From Limnephilus marmoratus (lineage: Eukaryota; Arthropoda; Insecta; Trichoptera; Limnephilidae): a stretch of 64,000 bases of DNA. Location: positions 20,925,450 through 20,989,449 of the forward strand of contig OU862927.1 of the NCBI GenBank assembly GCA_917880885.1, written 5' to 3'. The stretch's first letter is position 1. Each line of letters opens with the position of its first letter. Shown piece after piece: positions 1-14,595 of the stretch. The notes below the pieces were generated by a model that made no database searches, had not been told where the DNA came from, and saw only the letters and a program-made list of their open reading frames with translations. A program made the position numbers and the translations under genes.

Positions 1-749
1 TTTAAAAAAAAAAGATAAGAAAGAAACATACACATAAACTTAATAAAAATATTATAATAAACCTACAAAAGCAGCATGAGTACAGTTATTCAAACATTAA
101 TAAATAATTATATTCTGTCACCATGTTAGAAAATAACACCTCTTTTATTAACATATATCTCAATACTATTTGGAAAGATACTTACTGCAAATACTCAAGC
201 TCCATTCTAATTACACCTTCATACACTTCAAAAAAAAAAAAAAAAATTACAACTGTGTGTAAATGTGTTGGTACTGTGTCCATGGCCGTATATATACATA
301 TTAATGTATTCATGTACCTAGACGCATATATATGTGTAAGTGTGTGTGTGTATATGCCTATGTGTGTATGGATGTGTGCACCTGTATATACGTATGCGTA
401 TGCACTCACACATATAAATTTTAAAATAAGGATATGTATCTTCTCACAAACTTATCCTTACCCAATTCTTTTTCTCTTTACTAGTTTTTTATTATAACTT
501 TACCAATTTTCAACATCATTACATTACTAATAGTTCCATATGTTAACAATAGACTTCACTTAAAGTAAATATCCTCCATTGTCACCATGAAACAGGCAGC
601 CGCCTAGTATGGTGATTCAATGTATCCAATTCTATGTAAATGTCTAATTATGTAACATGTATTTAAATAAATAAAATAAAACTATTTGCTGGATGGGTTG
701 CACTTGGTTTTTTCAATTTATTTATTAAATGGCATGCAATGAATGGTTT
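1..749. other. AT-rich sequence with microsatellites, no gene seen
   Basis: No open frame here resembles a known protein. There is a poly-A run near 230-245 and an alternating TA/TG-rich stretch near 290-415, which create the short frames seen on both strands. From 420 to 749 the sequence is ordinary AT-rich DNA. Confidence 0.6.
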
Positions 750-1061
750 CTCCCTGCGTATCCTTTCCCCTCTCGCGTTCCCTCCCCCCTCCCCCCCCCC
801 CCCCCCCCCCTCCCTCCTCCCCCGGTTCACAGTTCAATATTAAACCCCTTACAATATTGCTGCAGTTCTTTCAAAATAGGAGAATTCGTTCCATACAAAA
901 TGTATGTGGAAAATAATTTTCTTCGGAGTGGAACACCCTTTACTTTTAGGGGTATGAAAAATAGATGTTGGTCGATTCTCAGACCTACCACATAAGCACA
1001 CAAAATTTCATCAAAATTGGTCCAGCCGTTTCGGAGGAGTATGGTAATTTTATATATTAGA
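750..1061 (-). mobile_element. Helitron-like 5' terminal region
   Basis: Read on the minus strand, the element begins TCTAATATATAAAATT at 1061 and is preceded by A, the A|T insertion context of Helitrons. It continues with the segment around 'ACGGCTGGACCAATTTTGATG' (about 1010-1030) that is widespread at the 5' ends of insect Helitrons. Further in lies a 20-base C run on the plus strand (791-810) flanked by pyrimidine-rich sequence. No clear CTRR 3' end with a hairpin was found, so the low-coordinate boundary is a guess and the copy may be truncated. It encodes no protein and would be a non-autonomous copy. The family assignment rests on the 5' end only. Confidence 0.55.
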
Positions 1062-2439
1062 TTTAACAGCCGACCAGTTTTCGCTTAGCTCAAGCTTTCT
1101 CAGGGCTTATGAGCGATTGGTGTTCAGTTTTTGATTTGACCATTTGATTTAATTAATATTATTCCTCAAAATATTAAAACGGAAACATATGAACTGCTTA
1201 CTGCGGTTAGCAAAGGAATCCACCTAGATTTCACCAATTGTCTCATATTTGTAGGTTCCTTAAATGTGGTCCAATTTTGGACCCATATCAATGAAAAATC
1301 AAAGCGGTCCAAATTCGGACTTAAATTGCTCCAGTGGTTATTATATTAACTAAAGCTAATTACATACAGACACATATTTACAAGAAAATAAAAAAGTGAA
1401 CAAAGAGATGGAATTTAAAAAATCAGAGTGTGTTGCTGTTAATGTCGCTATTTGTGAGTTATGTTATACTCCATTCTATCTGCATTCCTCATGTTGATTA
1501 TAATTTTTTTTATAAAATCTTCCCCAAATATTGAAATGCCACAAGTACCTATATCAATGTTAAAATTAAAAATAATAAGTTGATTTTAGACATACTTTGA
1601 TTAATTTTACTCATATTTCCTGAACGGAAAGGATGATGGCGTGATGGTAATGACGCTTTTATATATAACGCAATCGACCCTACTGCTCCCAACCATCAGT
1701 AATTGAAACTATGGCATTTCCAATTGGAGTATGTTGTGACGCTGAAGGTACTGGGAGGAGAAAGCGATGGGAAATAAGAAGGTGGAGTCGTAACTTGGCT
1801 ATTCAGGTCACCAAACCTGGCTGATGCCATTTCAAGCAACATTTTAATTCTGAATGGTGGTGTATTACCAGGGCGGTTCTGAAAGTACTTTTCTACCACT
1901 CTGGAGCGTTCCGCAAATATAACAGACATACATTTTTTTACATTAGCTCCACACAGGAGGCCCTTGGGGAGGGGAAGGGCCATCAGGATTTATATGATCT
2001 TAGGGGATGCTGCGTGGAGGATATTTTTAATGAAGTGAAGGACAGAAAGTTCTGGGAAGGTAAAATATGTGACGGGTGAGTAGGAATCTAGGAGTCAGTG
2101 TGTCCAGGAGTGGTGAACGTATGAACCTATCCCTCCCACTGCAGTGTAAGGGATGTTTCGAGAATCGTGTTGGAAAGGTCAAAAAGCCTCTCTCAACTAG
2201 TCTATTTCGATCCGGCATGCCAGGCAGTAGGTGGGCAGACGTATCCACCACCAAGACCCGTACAAACCTTACCCTACGAATCCAGGCCCACCTACTAAGT
2301 CACCAAATATAGCTAAACAAATGGGCTATCCAATAAATGGTTTTTAGGGCAGCGGTACCATACCAGCCTGCCAAATTGTATATATTATTTTTAATGAATT
2401 AATTGTGGAATAATATAAATTAATCTTATAAAATTTACT
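1062..2439. other. Non-coding sequence, no recognisable feature
   Basis: Short frames at about 1696-1983 (minus) and 2076-2312 (plus) overlap each other or low-complexity sequence and show no known motif. I see no promoter, RNA gene or recognisable repeat. Confidence 0.5.
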
Positions 2440-2516
2440 TGCGGACGTCGGGATTTAAACCCACGACCTGCACGTTCGTAGCCAAGGCGGTAATCACTCA
2501 ACCATGGACGCTGTAA
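2440..2516 (-). mobile_element. tRNA-derived SINE head
   Basis: On the minus strand there is an RNA polymerase III A-box match, TGGTTGAGTGA (2494-2504), followed after about 30 bases by a B-box match, GGTTTAAATCC (2451-2461). This is the internal promoter layout of a tRNA gene. The ends do not form a proper 7-bp acceptor stem, so this is more likely the head of a tRNA-derived SINE than a working tRNA gene. The tail would extend to lower coordinates, but its end is not clear. A similar head occurs in the SINE at 61230. Confidence 0.55.
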
Positions 2517-2520
2517 GAAA

Positions 2521-3855
2521 ACTCAGAGCTGAAAACAGTTTTACATGAATTTCATGTACGGAGACATAAAATTCGGCGCAAAATATATAATTCCTTGTAA
2601 ATTTGGGTAATGGGTGATTAAAATTATTCATCCCTGTAATAACCCTGATGCCAAGTAGCAAATAGGTTTACCACCCTCGTCGTTAATACGCACCATATCT
2701 GATCAATTTATCCCTCATTGATATTCACTCATAGACAAATTGACCTATTTTGCAAGTTTGACAACACCGCAATTTTCGGTAGAGACATCGTGACGTAATG
2801 GTTACCTAATACTGCATAAACGACTCCGATGGCCCAAGGACAAAAGGGATATTATTATTAACATTTAAAAAATATTTATTAAATTACATGTAATCACTAC
2901 CTAAAAGTTTTTGTTTTAAATATATAAAATTAATCGTGTTACATATTTTTATTAGAGCAATGCTTAGGTAAATATCAATTAACATATCAAACCAAAAAAT
3001 CATAAATTTTTAACATTCAGTTTTTAGAAAGAGAAAAAAAAACAGATATGAAAGGGAACAGAAAAAAGAAAGAGATAAAAGAGTAAGAGAGGAAAGGGGA
3101 AAATGGATATCCAATATTAAACATATAACGGATAAAAAAATATGAAATTGTGCATTCAGTTGTTGTCTTATTTTGACAATGCCACGAACAATATCGTAAC
3201 ACGAGAGAGATGGTGGACTGTAAATCAATTTTTGGTGAATCAAGACAATTGACTGCGTTTTGAAACCTCAATCACAGGATTTGGCGATGGAAAGGAATAA
3301 GTACCTACCTTTTGATGGGTTTATCCGCGGTTTCTGGACGATTTTGATGGTGTCTGCACTCCTCAATAACAGCACCACTATAGTTTACAATTATCCACAC
3401 TTTGGGGTTATATTGATGGGTATTTTATGATTAATTAGCTTTTATGATTATTAGATTTCGAAAGCGAGATGTGATCGATATCACTGCGATTTTTCAACTT
3501 ATTGAGATCTTAGATTTTGTGCCATATTGTAGATGTGTTCCACAGTAGGTAGGAACACCTTCCTCTTCTTTGTAATAACTAAGTAGGGACTTTCAAGGAA
3601 AGGAGGAGAACAAAAGGGATAATGAATGAATGAAGGACTTGGGAACATGGGTTTAGTTTTTAAAATGTTTCAGAACTAAACAGACACTCAAAATTTTTCA
3701 ATCAAAATCCGTGATGAAGATCATCGTGAACTGAAGTCAGTTGCAATCTAAACATTTCTTACAATAAAACAACGTTCAATTGTTAAGACGCTAGAGCTTG
3801 AGAAGTTTTAGCCGTTATAATAACCTATAACTATGTATGTAGGTAGTAACACACC
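2521..3855. other. Non-coding AT-rich sequence, no gene seen
   Basis: Frames at about 3010-3271 (minus) are low-complexity S/F/L-rich translations and are not convincing. A stretch near 2755-2830 has a weak A-box-like string but no good B box. Nothing else could be recognised. Confidence 0.5.
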
Positions 3856-4014
3856 TACCTTAGCTGACACCGACTCCAAAAATAATAATCGTACCTACAT
3901 ATTGATGAGTAAAAAAAGTAAGTTGATTATTAAGTTGTAGAATACGAAATTATTATTTTACTTTTTAGTGCATTTTTTAAAGTCGTTTTTTGTTTTGTTA
4001 AAATTTGGTTTATT
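3856..4014 (+). repeat. Left array-edge copy of flanking repeat
   Basis: This ~159 bp segment, beginning TACCTTAGCTGACACCGAC, is matched in the same orientation by 45041-45192 with a few substitutions and small indels. Satellite modules begin immediately after it. It lacks the inverted arm present at the right edge (44909-44961), so it looks like a left-truncated copy of the right-edge element. It encodes nothing. Confidence 0.8.
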
Positions 4015-7000
4015 AAAAATTATTCTTGTGAAATATTTTTTGAAGGATTCGTGTACAGGCCATGAATCTTAATAAGAATTTAAAATTTCAGCCGGTTCGG
4101 TACCATAGGGCCGAAGTTATAACCGACCCTATGTGTTAAAAATACCGACCCCAAGTGCGTAAACCAACGACACCAAGTATTAAAACAACGATTTTTTCAA
4201 AAAAAACAGATTTTTTATTGATTCGTGTACAGAACATGATTTTTAATAAGATTCCAAAATTTCAGTCGGCTCGGTGCCAAAGGTTCTAAGTTTTGACTGG
4301 CAACAAGTGTTGTTACATATGATTTGTTTGCCGTAAAACGAGGAATTTTTTTAAAAATTATTCTGTTGGAAGATTTTTAGATTGATTCGTGTAAAAACCG
4401 TTATTCTTGGAAAGAATCGAAAATTTCAGGTGGATCGGCGCCATACGGTCTAAGGTATGACCGACTACAAGTGTTGTTACAATATGATTTTTTTGTCGTA
4501 AAACGATGAATTTTAAAAAATTATTCTGTTTGAAGATTTTTTGATTGATTCGTGTAAAAACCATGATTCTAAGAAAGAATCGAAATTTTCAGGCGGATCG
4601 GCGCCATAGGGTCTAAAGTATGACCAACTACAAGTGTTGTTACAAAGCACCCGCAAAACGGTAAATTTTTTAAAAATTATACTCGTGAAAGATTATTGAA
4701 TTGATCCATGATTCTCAGAAAGACTCGAAAATTTCAGGCGGATCGGTACCATGGGGCCGAAGATATAACCGACCCCAAGTGTTAAACGACCGACACCAAG
4801 TATTAAAACTACGATTTTTTCAAAAATTATTCTTTTGGCAAATTTTTTTGATTGATTCGTATAAAGACCATAATTTTAAGTAAGAATCCAAAATTTCTGC
4901 GGGTTCGGTTGCATAGGGCCGAAGTTATAACCGACCGTATGTGTTAAAAATACCGACCTCAAGTGCTAGAACCAACGACCCGAAGTATTATAACAACGAT
5001 TTTTTCAAAAATTATTTTTTTTGCAGATTTTTTATTGATTCGTGTACAGAACATGATTTATAGTAAGAATCCAAAATTTCAGTCGGCTCGGTGCCATAGG
5101 TTCTAAGTTATGACCGACAACAGGTGTTGTTACAATATGATTTTTTTGTCGTAATACGATGATTTTTTTTAAAATTATTCTATTGGAAGATTTTTGATTC
5201 ATTCGTGTAAAGACCATAATTCTTAAAAAGAATCGAAAATTTCAGGCGGATCGGCGCAAGGTATGACCGACTACAAGTGTTGTTACAAAGCGCCCGCAAA
5301 ACGGTAAATTTTTTAAAAATTATTCTTGTGAAAGATTTTTTGGTTGATCCATGTACAGACCATGATTCTAAGAATGACTCGAAAATTTCAGGCGGATCGG
5401 TACTATGGGGCCGAAGATATGACTGACCCCAAGTGTTAAACGACTGACCCCAAGTATTAAAACTACGATTTTTTCAAAAACTCTTCTGTTGGAAGATATT
5501 ATTGATTGATTCGTATACAGACCATGATTTTTAGTAAGAATCCAAAATTTCAGCGGGTTCGGTTGCATAGGACCGAAGTTATAACCGACCCTATGTGTTA
5601 AAAGTACCCACCCCAAGTGTTAAAACCAACGACCTCAAGTATTAAAACAACGATTTTTTCAAAAAATCTTTTTTGGCAGATTTTTTATTGATTCGTGTAC
5701 AAATCATGATTTTCAGTAAGAATCCATAATTTCAGTCGGCTCGGTGCCATAGGTTCTAAGTTATGACCGACCACAAGTGTTGTTACAATATGATTTTTTG
5801 GTCGTAAAACGTTGAATTTTTGAAATATTATTCTTTTGGAAGTTTTTTCGATTGATTCGTGTAAAGACCACGATTATTATAAAGAACGAAAATTCCAGGC
5901 GGATCGGCGCCATAGGGTCTAAGGTAAGACCGACTACAAGTGTTGTTACAAAGCGCCCGCAAAACGGTAAATTTTTTAAAAATTATTCTTGTGAAAGATT
6001 TTTTGATTGATCCGTGTACAGACCATGATTCTAAGAAAGACTCGAAAATTTCAGGCAGATCGGTACCATGGGGCCGAAGATATGACCGACCCCAAGTGTT
6101 AAACGACCGACCCTAAGTATTAAAATTTTTTCAAAAATTCTTCTTTTGGCAGATTTTTTTGATTGATTCGTGTATAGACCATGATTTTTAGTAAGAATCC
6201 AAAATTTCTGCGGGATCGTTTGCATAGGGCCGAAGATATAACCGACCGTATGTGTTAAAAATACCGACCCCAAGTGCTAAAACCAACGACCCCAATTATT
6301 AATAAAACGATTTTTTCAAAAAGAAATCCATTTTATGCGGATTTTTTATTGATTCCTGTACAGAACATGATTTTTGGTAAGAATCCAAAATTTCAGTCGG
6401 CTCGGTGCCATAGGTTCTAAGGTATGACCCACTACAAGTGATGTCACAAAGCGCCTGGAAAACGGTTAATTTCAAAAAATATTCTCGTGAAAGATTTTTT
6501 GATTGATCCGTGTACAGACCATGATTCTTAGAAAGAATCCAAAATTTTAATCGGTTTGGTATCATAGGGCCGAAGATATGACCGACCCCAAGTATTAAAA
6601 CTACGATTTTTTCAAAAATTCTTCTTTTGGCAGATTTTTTTGATTGATTCGTGTATAGACCATGATTTTTAGTAAGAATCCAAAATTTCTGCGGGATCGT
6701 TTGCATAGGGCCGAAGATATAACCGACCGTATGTGTTAAGAATACCGACCCCAAGTGCTAAAACCAACGACCCCAATTATTAAAAAAACGATTTTAAAAA
6801 AAAAAATCCATTTTATGCGGATTTTTTATTGATTCCTGTACAGAACATGATTTTTGGTAAGAATCCAAAATTTCAGTCGGCTCGGTGCCATAGGTTCTAA
6901 GGTATGACCCACAACAAGTGATGTCACAAAGCGCCTGGAAAACGGTTAATTTCAAAAAATATTCTCGTGAAAGATTTTTTGATTGATCCGTGTACAGACC

Positions 7001-10000
7001 ATGATTCTTAGAAGGAATCCAAAATTTCAGTCGGTTTGGTATCATAGGGCCGAAGATATGACCGACCCCAAGTGTTAAACGACCGACCCCAAGTATTAAA
7101 ACAACGATTTTTTCAAAAATTATTTTTTTCCAGATTTTTTATTGATTCGTGTACAGATCATGATTTTAATTAAGAATCCAAAATTTCAGCGGGTTCGGTT
7201 ACATAGGGTCGAAGTTATAACCAACCCTATGTGTTAAAAATACTGACCCCGAGTGCTAAAACCAACGACCCCAAATATTAAAATACGTTTACGGAACACG
7301 ATTTTTAGTAAAAATCAAAAATTTCAGTCGGCTCGGAGCCATAGGTTCTAAGTTATGACCAGCAACAAGTGTTGTTACAATATGATTTGTTTGTCGTAAA
7401 ACGATGAATTTTTTAAAAATTATTCTTTTGGAAGATTTTTAGATTGATTCGTGTAAAAACCATGATTCTTAGAAAGAATCGAAATTTTCAGGCGGATCGG
7501 CGCCATAGGGTCTAAGGTATGACCGACCACAAGTGTTGTTACAATATGAATTTTTAATCGTAAAACGTTAAATTTTTAAAAATTATTCTGTTGGAAGATT
7601 TTTTAATTGATTCGTACACAGACCATGATTTTTAAGAAGAATCCAAAATTTCAGCGGGTTCGGTTGCATAGGGCCGAAGTTATAACTGACCCTATGTGTA
7701 AAAAGTACCCATCCCAAGTGTTAAACAACGATTTTTTCAAAAAATCTTTTTTTTGCAGATTTTTTATTGATTCGTGTACAGAACATGATTTTCAGTAAGA
7801 ATCCATAATTTCAATCGGCTCGGTGCCATAGGTTCTAAGTTATGACCGACCACAAGTGTTGTTACAATGTGATTTTTTGGTCGTAAAACGTTGAATTTTT
7901 TAAAATTATTCTGTTGCAAGTTTTTTCGATTGATTCGTGTAAAGACCACGATTTTTAGAAAGAATCGAAAATTTCAGACGGATCGGCGCCATAGGGTCTA
8001 AGGTGTGACCGACTACAAGTGTTATTTACAAAGCATCCGCAAAACGGAAATTTTTTTAAAAATTATTAACCATGGGGCCATGGGGCCGAAGATATGACCG
8101 ACCCCAAGTGTTAAACGACCGACCCCAAGCAATAAAACTAAGATTTTTTCAAAAATTCTTCTGTTGGAAATTTTTTTTGATTGATTCGTACACAGACCAT
8201 GATTTTTAATAAGAATCCAAAATTTGTGTTAAAAATGACCCTATGGGTTAAAAGTACGCACCCCAAGTGTTAAATCATACGACCCCAAGTATTAAAACAA
8301 TGATTTTTTCAAAAAATCTTTTTTTTGCAGATTTTTTATTGATTCGTGTACAGAACATGATTTTCAGTAAGAATCCATAATTTCAGTTTGCTCTGTGCCA
8401 TAGGTTCTAAGTTATGACCGACCACAAGTGTTGATTGATTCGTGTATAGACCATGATTTTTAGTAAGAATCCAAAAGTTCTGCGGGTTCGGTTGCATAAG
8501 GCCGAAGTTATAACCGACCGTATGTGTTAAAAATACCGACCCCAAGTGCTAAAACCAACGACCCCAAGTATTAAACAACGATTTTTTCAAAAAAATCTTT
8601 TTTTGCGGATTTTTTATTGATTCGGGTACAGATCCTGATTTTTGGTAAGAATTCAAAATTTCAGTCGGCTCGGTGCCATAGGTTCTAAGGTATCACCCAC
8701 TACAAGTGATGTGACAAGGCGCCTACAAAAAGTATAATTTTTAAAAAAATATTCTCGTGAAAATTTTTTTGATTGATCCGTGTACAGACCATGATTCTTA
8801 GAAAGAATCCAAAATTTCAGTCGGTTCGGTCCCAAAAAAAACTTTTTTTGCGGATTTTTTATTGATTCGTGTACAGATCATGATTTTCAGTTAGAATCCA
8901 TAATTTCAGTCGGCTCGAGGCCATAGGTTCTAAGTTATGACCGAAAACAAGTGTTGAAACAATATGATTTTTTGGTGGTAAAACGTTGAATTTTTAAAAA
9001 ATTATTCTGTTGGAAGTTTTTTCGATTGATTCGTGTAAAGAACACGATTCTTAGAAAGAATCAAAAATTTCAGGCGGATCTAAGGTATGACCGACTACAA
9101 GTGTTGTTACAAAGCGCCCGCAAAACGGTAAATTTTTTAAAAATTATTCTTGTGAAAGATTTTTTGAATGATCCGTGATTCTAAGTTCTAAGAAAGACTC
9201 GAAAATTTCAGGTGGATCGGTACCATGGGGCCGAAGATATGACCGACCGCAAGTGTTAAACGACCGACGCCAAGTATTAAATTCTTCTTTTGGCAGATGT
9301 TTTTGATTGATTCGGGTATAGACCATGATTTTTAGAAAGAATCCAAAATTTCTGCGGGTTCGGTTGTATAGGGCCAAAGTTATAACCGACGGTATGTGTA
9401 AAAATAACGACCCCAAGTGCTAAAACCAACGACCCCAAGTATTAAACAATGATTTTTTCAAAAAAATCTTTTTTTGCGGATTTTTAATTGATTAGGGTAC
9501 AGATCATGATTTTTGGTAAGAATTCAAAATTTCAGTCGGCTCGGTGCCATAGGTTCTAAGGTATCACCAATTACAAGTGATGTCACAAAGCGCCTACAAA
9601 AAGGATAATTTTTAAAAAAATATTCTCGCGAAAATTTTTTTGATTGATCCGTGTACAGACCATGATTCTTAGAAAGAATCCAAAATTTCAGTCGGTTCGG
9701 TCCCATAGGGCCGAAGATATGACCGACTCCAAGTGTTAAACGACCGACCCCAAGTATCAAAACAACGATTTTTTTAAAATCCTTTTTTTTTAGATTTTAT
9801 ATTGATTCGTGTACAGACCATGATTTAAATTAAGAATTCAAAATTTCTGCGGGTTCGGTTGCATAGGGTCGAAGTTATAACCAACCCTATGTGTTAAAAA
9901 TTCTGACCCCAAGTGCTAAAACCAACGACCCCAAGTATTAAAACCACGATTTTAACAAAAATTATTTTTTTGCAGATTTCTTTATTGATTCGTTTACGGA

Positions 10001-13000
10001 ACATGATTTTTAGTAAGAATCAAAAATTTCAGTCGGCTCGGAGCCATAGGTTCTAAGGTATGACTGGCAACAAGTGTTGTTACTATATGATTTGTTTGTC
10101 GTAAAACGATGAATTTTTTTTAAAAATTATTCTTTTGGAAGGTTTTCAGATTAATTCGTGTAAAAACCATGATTCTTAGAAACAATCGAAAATTTCAGGC
10201 GGATCGGCGCCATAGGGTCTAAGGTGTGACCGACTACAAGTGTTGTTACAAAGCGCCCGCAAAACTGTTAATTTTTTAAAATAATTCTTTCGAAAGATTT
10301 TTTGATTGCTCCGTGTACAGACCATGATTCTAAGAATGACTCGAAAATTTCAGGCGGATCGGTACCATTGGGCCGAAGATATGACCGACCCCAAGTGTTA
10401 AACGACCAACCCCAAGTATTAAAAATACGATTTTTTCAAAAAAATCAACTTTTTGTGGATTTTTTATGGATTCGTGATTTACATCATGATTTTTGGTAAG
10501 AAGCCAAAATTTCAGTCAGCTCGGTGCCATAGGTTCTAAGGTATGACCCACTACAAGTCGTGTCACAAAGCGCCTGCAAAACGGTTAACAACAAGTGACC
10601 CACTACAAGTGATGTGACAATATGATTTTTTAGTCGTAAAACGTTGAATTTTTACAAATTATTCTGTTTTGGAAGTTTTTTCGATTGATTCGTGTAAAGA
10701 CCATGATTCTTAGAAAGAATCGAAAAATTCAGGCGGATCGGCGCCATAGGGTCTAAGGTATGACAGACTACAAGTGTTGTTACAAAGCGCCCGCAAAACG
10801 GTAAATTTTTTAAAAATTATTCTTGTGAAAGATTTTTTGATTGATCCGTGTACAGACCGTGATTCTAAGAAAGACTCGAAAATTTTCGGCGGATTGGTAC
10901 CATGGGGCCGAAGATATGACCGACCCCAAGTGTTAAACGACCGACTCCAAGTATTAAAACTACGATTTTTTCAAAAATTCTTCTTTTGGCAGATTTCTTT
11001 AATTGATTCGTGTATAGACCATGATTTTTAGTAAGAATCCAAAATTTCTGCGGGTTCGGCTGCATAGGGCCGAAGTTATAACCGACCGTATATGTTAAAA
11101 ATACCGACCCCAAGTAAAACCAACGAACCCACGTATTAAAACAACGATTTTTTCAAAAAAATCTTTTTTTTTCGGATTTTTTATTGATTCGTGTACAGAA
11201 CATGATTTTAAATAAGAATCCAAAATTTCAGCGGGTTCGGTTGCATAGGGTCGAAATTATCACCAACCCTATGTGTTTAAAATACTGACCCCAAGTGCTA
11301 AAACCAACGACCCCAAGTATTAAAACAACGATTTTATCAAAAATTCTTTTTTGCAGATTTTTTATTGATTCGTTTACGGAAAATGATTTTTAGTAAGAAT
11401 CAAAAATTTCAGTCGGCTCGGAGCCATAGGTTCTAAGGTATGACCGGCAACAAGTGTTGTTACTGTATGATTTGTTTGTCGTAAAACGATGATTTTTTTT
11501 TTTTAATTATTCTTTTGGAAGGTTTTCAGATTAATTCGTGTAAAAACCATGATTCTTAGAAACAATCGAAAATTTCAGGCGGATCGGCGCCATAGGGTCT
11601 AAGATGTGACCGACTACAAGTGTTGTTACAAAGCGCCCGCAAAACGGTAAATTTTTAAAAAATTATTCTTGTGAAAGATTTTTTGATTGCTCCGTGTACA
11701 GACCATGATTCTAAGAATGACTCGAAAATTTCAGGTGGATCGGTACCATTGGGCCGAAGATATGACCGACCCCAAGTGTTAAACGACCGACCCCAAGTAT
11801 TAAAAATACGATTTTTTCAAAAATTCTTCTTTTGGCAGTTTTTTTTGATTGTTTCGGGTATAGACCATGATTTCTAGTAAGAATCCAAAATTTCTGCGGG
11901 TTTGGTTGTATAGGGCCGAAGTTATAACCGACCGTATGTGTTAAAAATACCGACCCCAAGTGCTAAAACCAACGACCCCAAGTATTAAAACAACGGTTTT
12001 TTCAAAAAATCTTTTTTTTGCGGATTTTTTATTGATTCGTGTACAGATCATGATATTTGGTAAGAATCCAAAATTTCAGTCCGCTCGGTGCCATAGGTTC
12101 TAAGGTATGACCCACTACAAGTGAAGTGACAATATGATTTTTTAGTCGTAAAACGTTGAATTTTTTACAAATTATTCTGTTGGAAGTTTTTTCGATTGAT
12201 TCGTGTAAAGACCATGATTCTTAGAAAGAATCAAAAAATTCAGGCGGATCGGCGCCATAAGGTCTAAGGTATGACCGACTACAAGTGTTGTTACAAAGCT
12301 CCCGCAAAACTGTTAATTTTTAAAAAATTATTCTTGTGAAAGATTTTTTGATTGATCCGTTTACAGACCATGATTCTAAGAAAGACTCGAAAATTTCCGG
12401 CGGATCGGTATCATGGGGCCGAGGATTTGACCGACCCCAAGTGTTAAACGACCGACCCCAAGTATTAAAACTACGATTTTTCAAAAAAATCTTCTTTTGG
12501 CAGATTTTTTCGATTGATTCCGTGTATAGACCATGTTTTTTAGTAAGAATCCAAAATTTCTGCGGGTTCGGTTGCATAGGGCCGAAGTTTCATAACCGTA
12601 TGTATCTTTAACGACCGACCCCAAGTGCTAAAAACAACGACCCCAAGTATTAAAACAACGATTTTTTCAAAAAAATTTACTTTTTGTGGATTTTTTATGG
12701 ATGCGTGATTTACACCATGATTTTTGGTAAGAAGCCAAAATTTCAGTCGGCTCGGTGCCATAGGTTCGAAGGTATGACCCACTACAAGTCATGTCACAAA
12801 GCGCCTGCAAAACGGTTAATTAAAAAAAAATGTATTCTCGTGAAAGATTCGTGTACAGACAATGATTCTTAAAAAGAATCCATAAAATCAGTCGGTTCGG
12901 TACCATTGGGCCGAAGATATGACCGGCCCCAAGTGTTAAACGACCGACCCCAAAGTATTAAAACTACGATTTTTTCAAAAAATATTTTTTTCCAGATTTC

Positions 13001-14595
13001 TTATTGATTCGTGTACAGACCATGATTTTAATTAAGAATCCAACATTTCAGCGGGTTCCGTTGCATAGGGTCGAAGTTATAACCAACCCTATGTGTTAAA
13101 AATACTGACCCCAAGTGCTAAAACCAACGACCCCAAGAATTAAAACAACGATTTTATCAAAAATTCTTTTTTTGCAGATTTTTTATTGATTCATTTACGG
13201 AACATGATTTTTAGTATGAATCAAAAATTTCAGTCGGCTCGGAGCCATAGGTTCTAAGTTATGTCCGGCAACAAGTGTTGTTGCAATATGATTTGTTTGT
13301 CGTAAAACGATGAATTTTTTTAAAAAAATTTCTTTTGGTAGATTTTTAGATTGATTCGTTTAAAACCATGATTCTTAGAAATAATCGAAAATTACAGGCG
13401 GTTCAGCGCCATAGGGTCTAAGGTATGACCGACCACAAGAGTTGTAATAATATGATAATGTTACAACTGATTGTAACTACGATTTTTTCAAAAATTCTTC
13501 TTTTGGCAGATTTCTTTTATTGATTCGTGTATAGACCATGATTTTTAGTAAGTATCCAAAATTTCTGCGGGTTCGGCTGCATAGGGCCGAAGTTATAACC
13601 GACCGTATATGTTAAAAATACCGACCCCAAGTGCTAAAACCAACGAACCCACGTATTAAAACAACGATTTTTTCAAAAAAATCTTTTTTTTGAGGATTTT
13701 TTATTGTTTCGTGTACAGATCATGATTTTCAGTAAGAATCAATAATTTCAGTCGGCTTGGTTCCATATGTTCTAAGTTATGACCTACCACAAGTGTTGTT
13801 ACAATATGATTTTTTGGTCGTAAAACGTTGAATTTTTTTAAACTTATTCTGTTGGAAGGTTTTTCGAGTGATTCATGTAAAGACCACGATTCTTAGATAG
13901 AATCGAAAATTTCAGGCGGATCGGCGCCATTGGGTCTAAGGTAAGACCGACTACAAGTGTTGTTACAAAGCGCCCGCAAAACGGTAAATTTTTAAAAAAT
14001 TATTCTTGTGAAAGATTTTTTGATTGATCCGTGTACAGACCATGATTCTAAGAAAGACTAGAAAATTTCCGGCGGATCGGTACCATGGGGCCGAAGATAT
14101 GACCGACCCCAAGTGTTAAACGACCGACCCCAAGTATTAAAACTACGATTTTTTCAAAAATTCTTATTTTTGCAGATTTCTTTAATTGATTCGTGTATAG
14201 ACCATGATTTTTAGTAAGAATCCAAAATTTCTGCGGGTTCGGCTGCATAGGGCCGAAGTTATAACCGACCGTATATGTTAAAAATACCGACCCCAAGTGC
14301 TAAAACCAACGAACCCACGTATTAAAACAACGATTTTTTCAAAAAAATCTTTTTTTTTGGATTTTTTATTGATTCGTGTACAGACCATGATTTTAATTAA
14401 GAATCCTAAATTTCAGCGGGTTCGGTTGCATAGGGTCGAAGTTATAACCAACCCTATGTGTTAAAAATACTGACCCCAAGTGCTAAAACCAACGACCCCA
14501 AGTATTAAAACAACGATTTTATCGAAAATTCTTTTTTTGCAGTTTTTTTATTGATTCGTTTACGGAATATGATTTTTAGTAAGAATCAAAAATTT

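Noticed and set aside
123..497. 124-codon frame at the window start
   Set aside because: Its composition is driven by poly-A and TA/TG microsatellite sequence.
791..810. 20-base C run as a regulatory or G-quadruplex site
   Set aside because: A homopolymer with flanking pyrimidines in a Helitron remnant; its length may even be a sequencing effect, and nothing else supports a function.
2440..2516. Functional tRNA gene
   Set aside because: A and B boxes are present but the ends do not pair as a 7 bp acceptor stem, and no anticodon arm could be placed with confidence.
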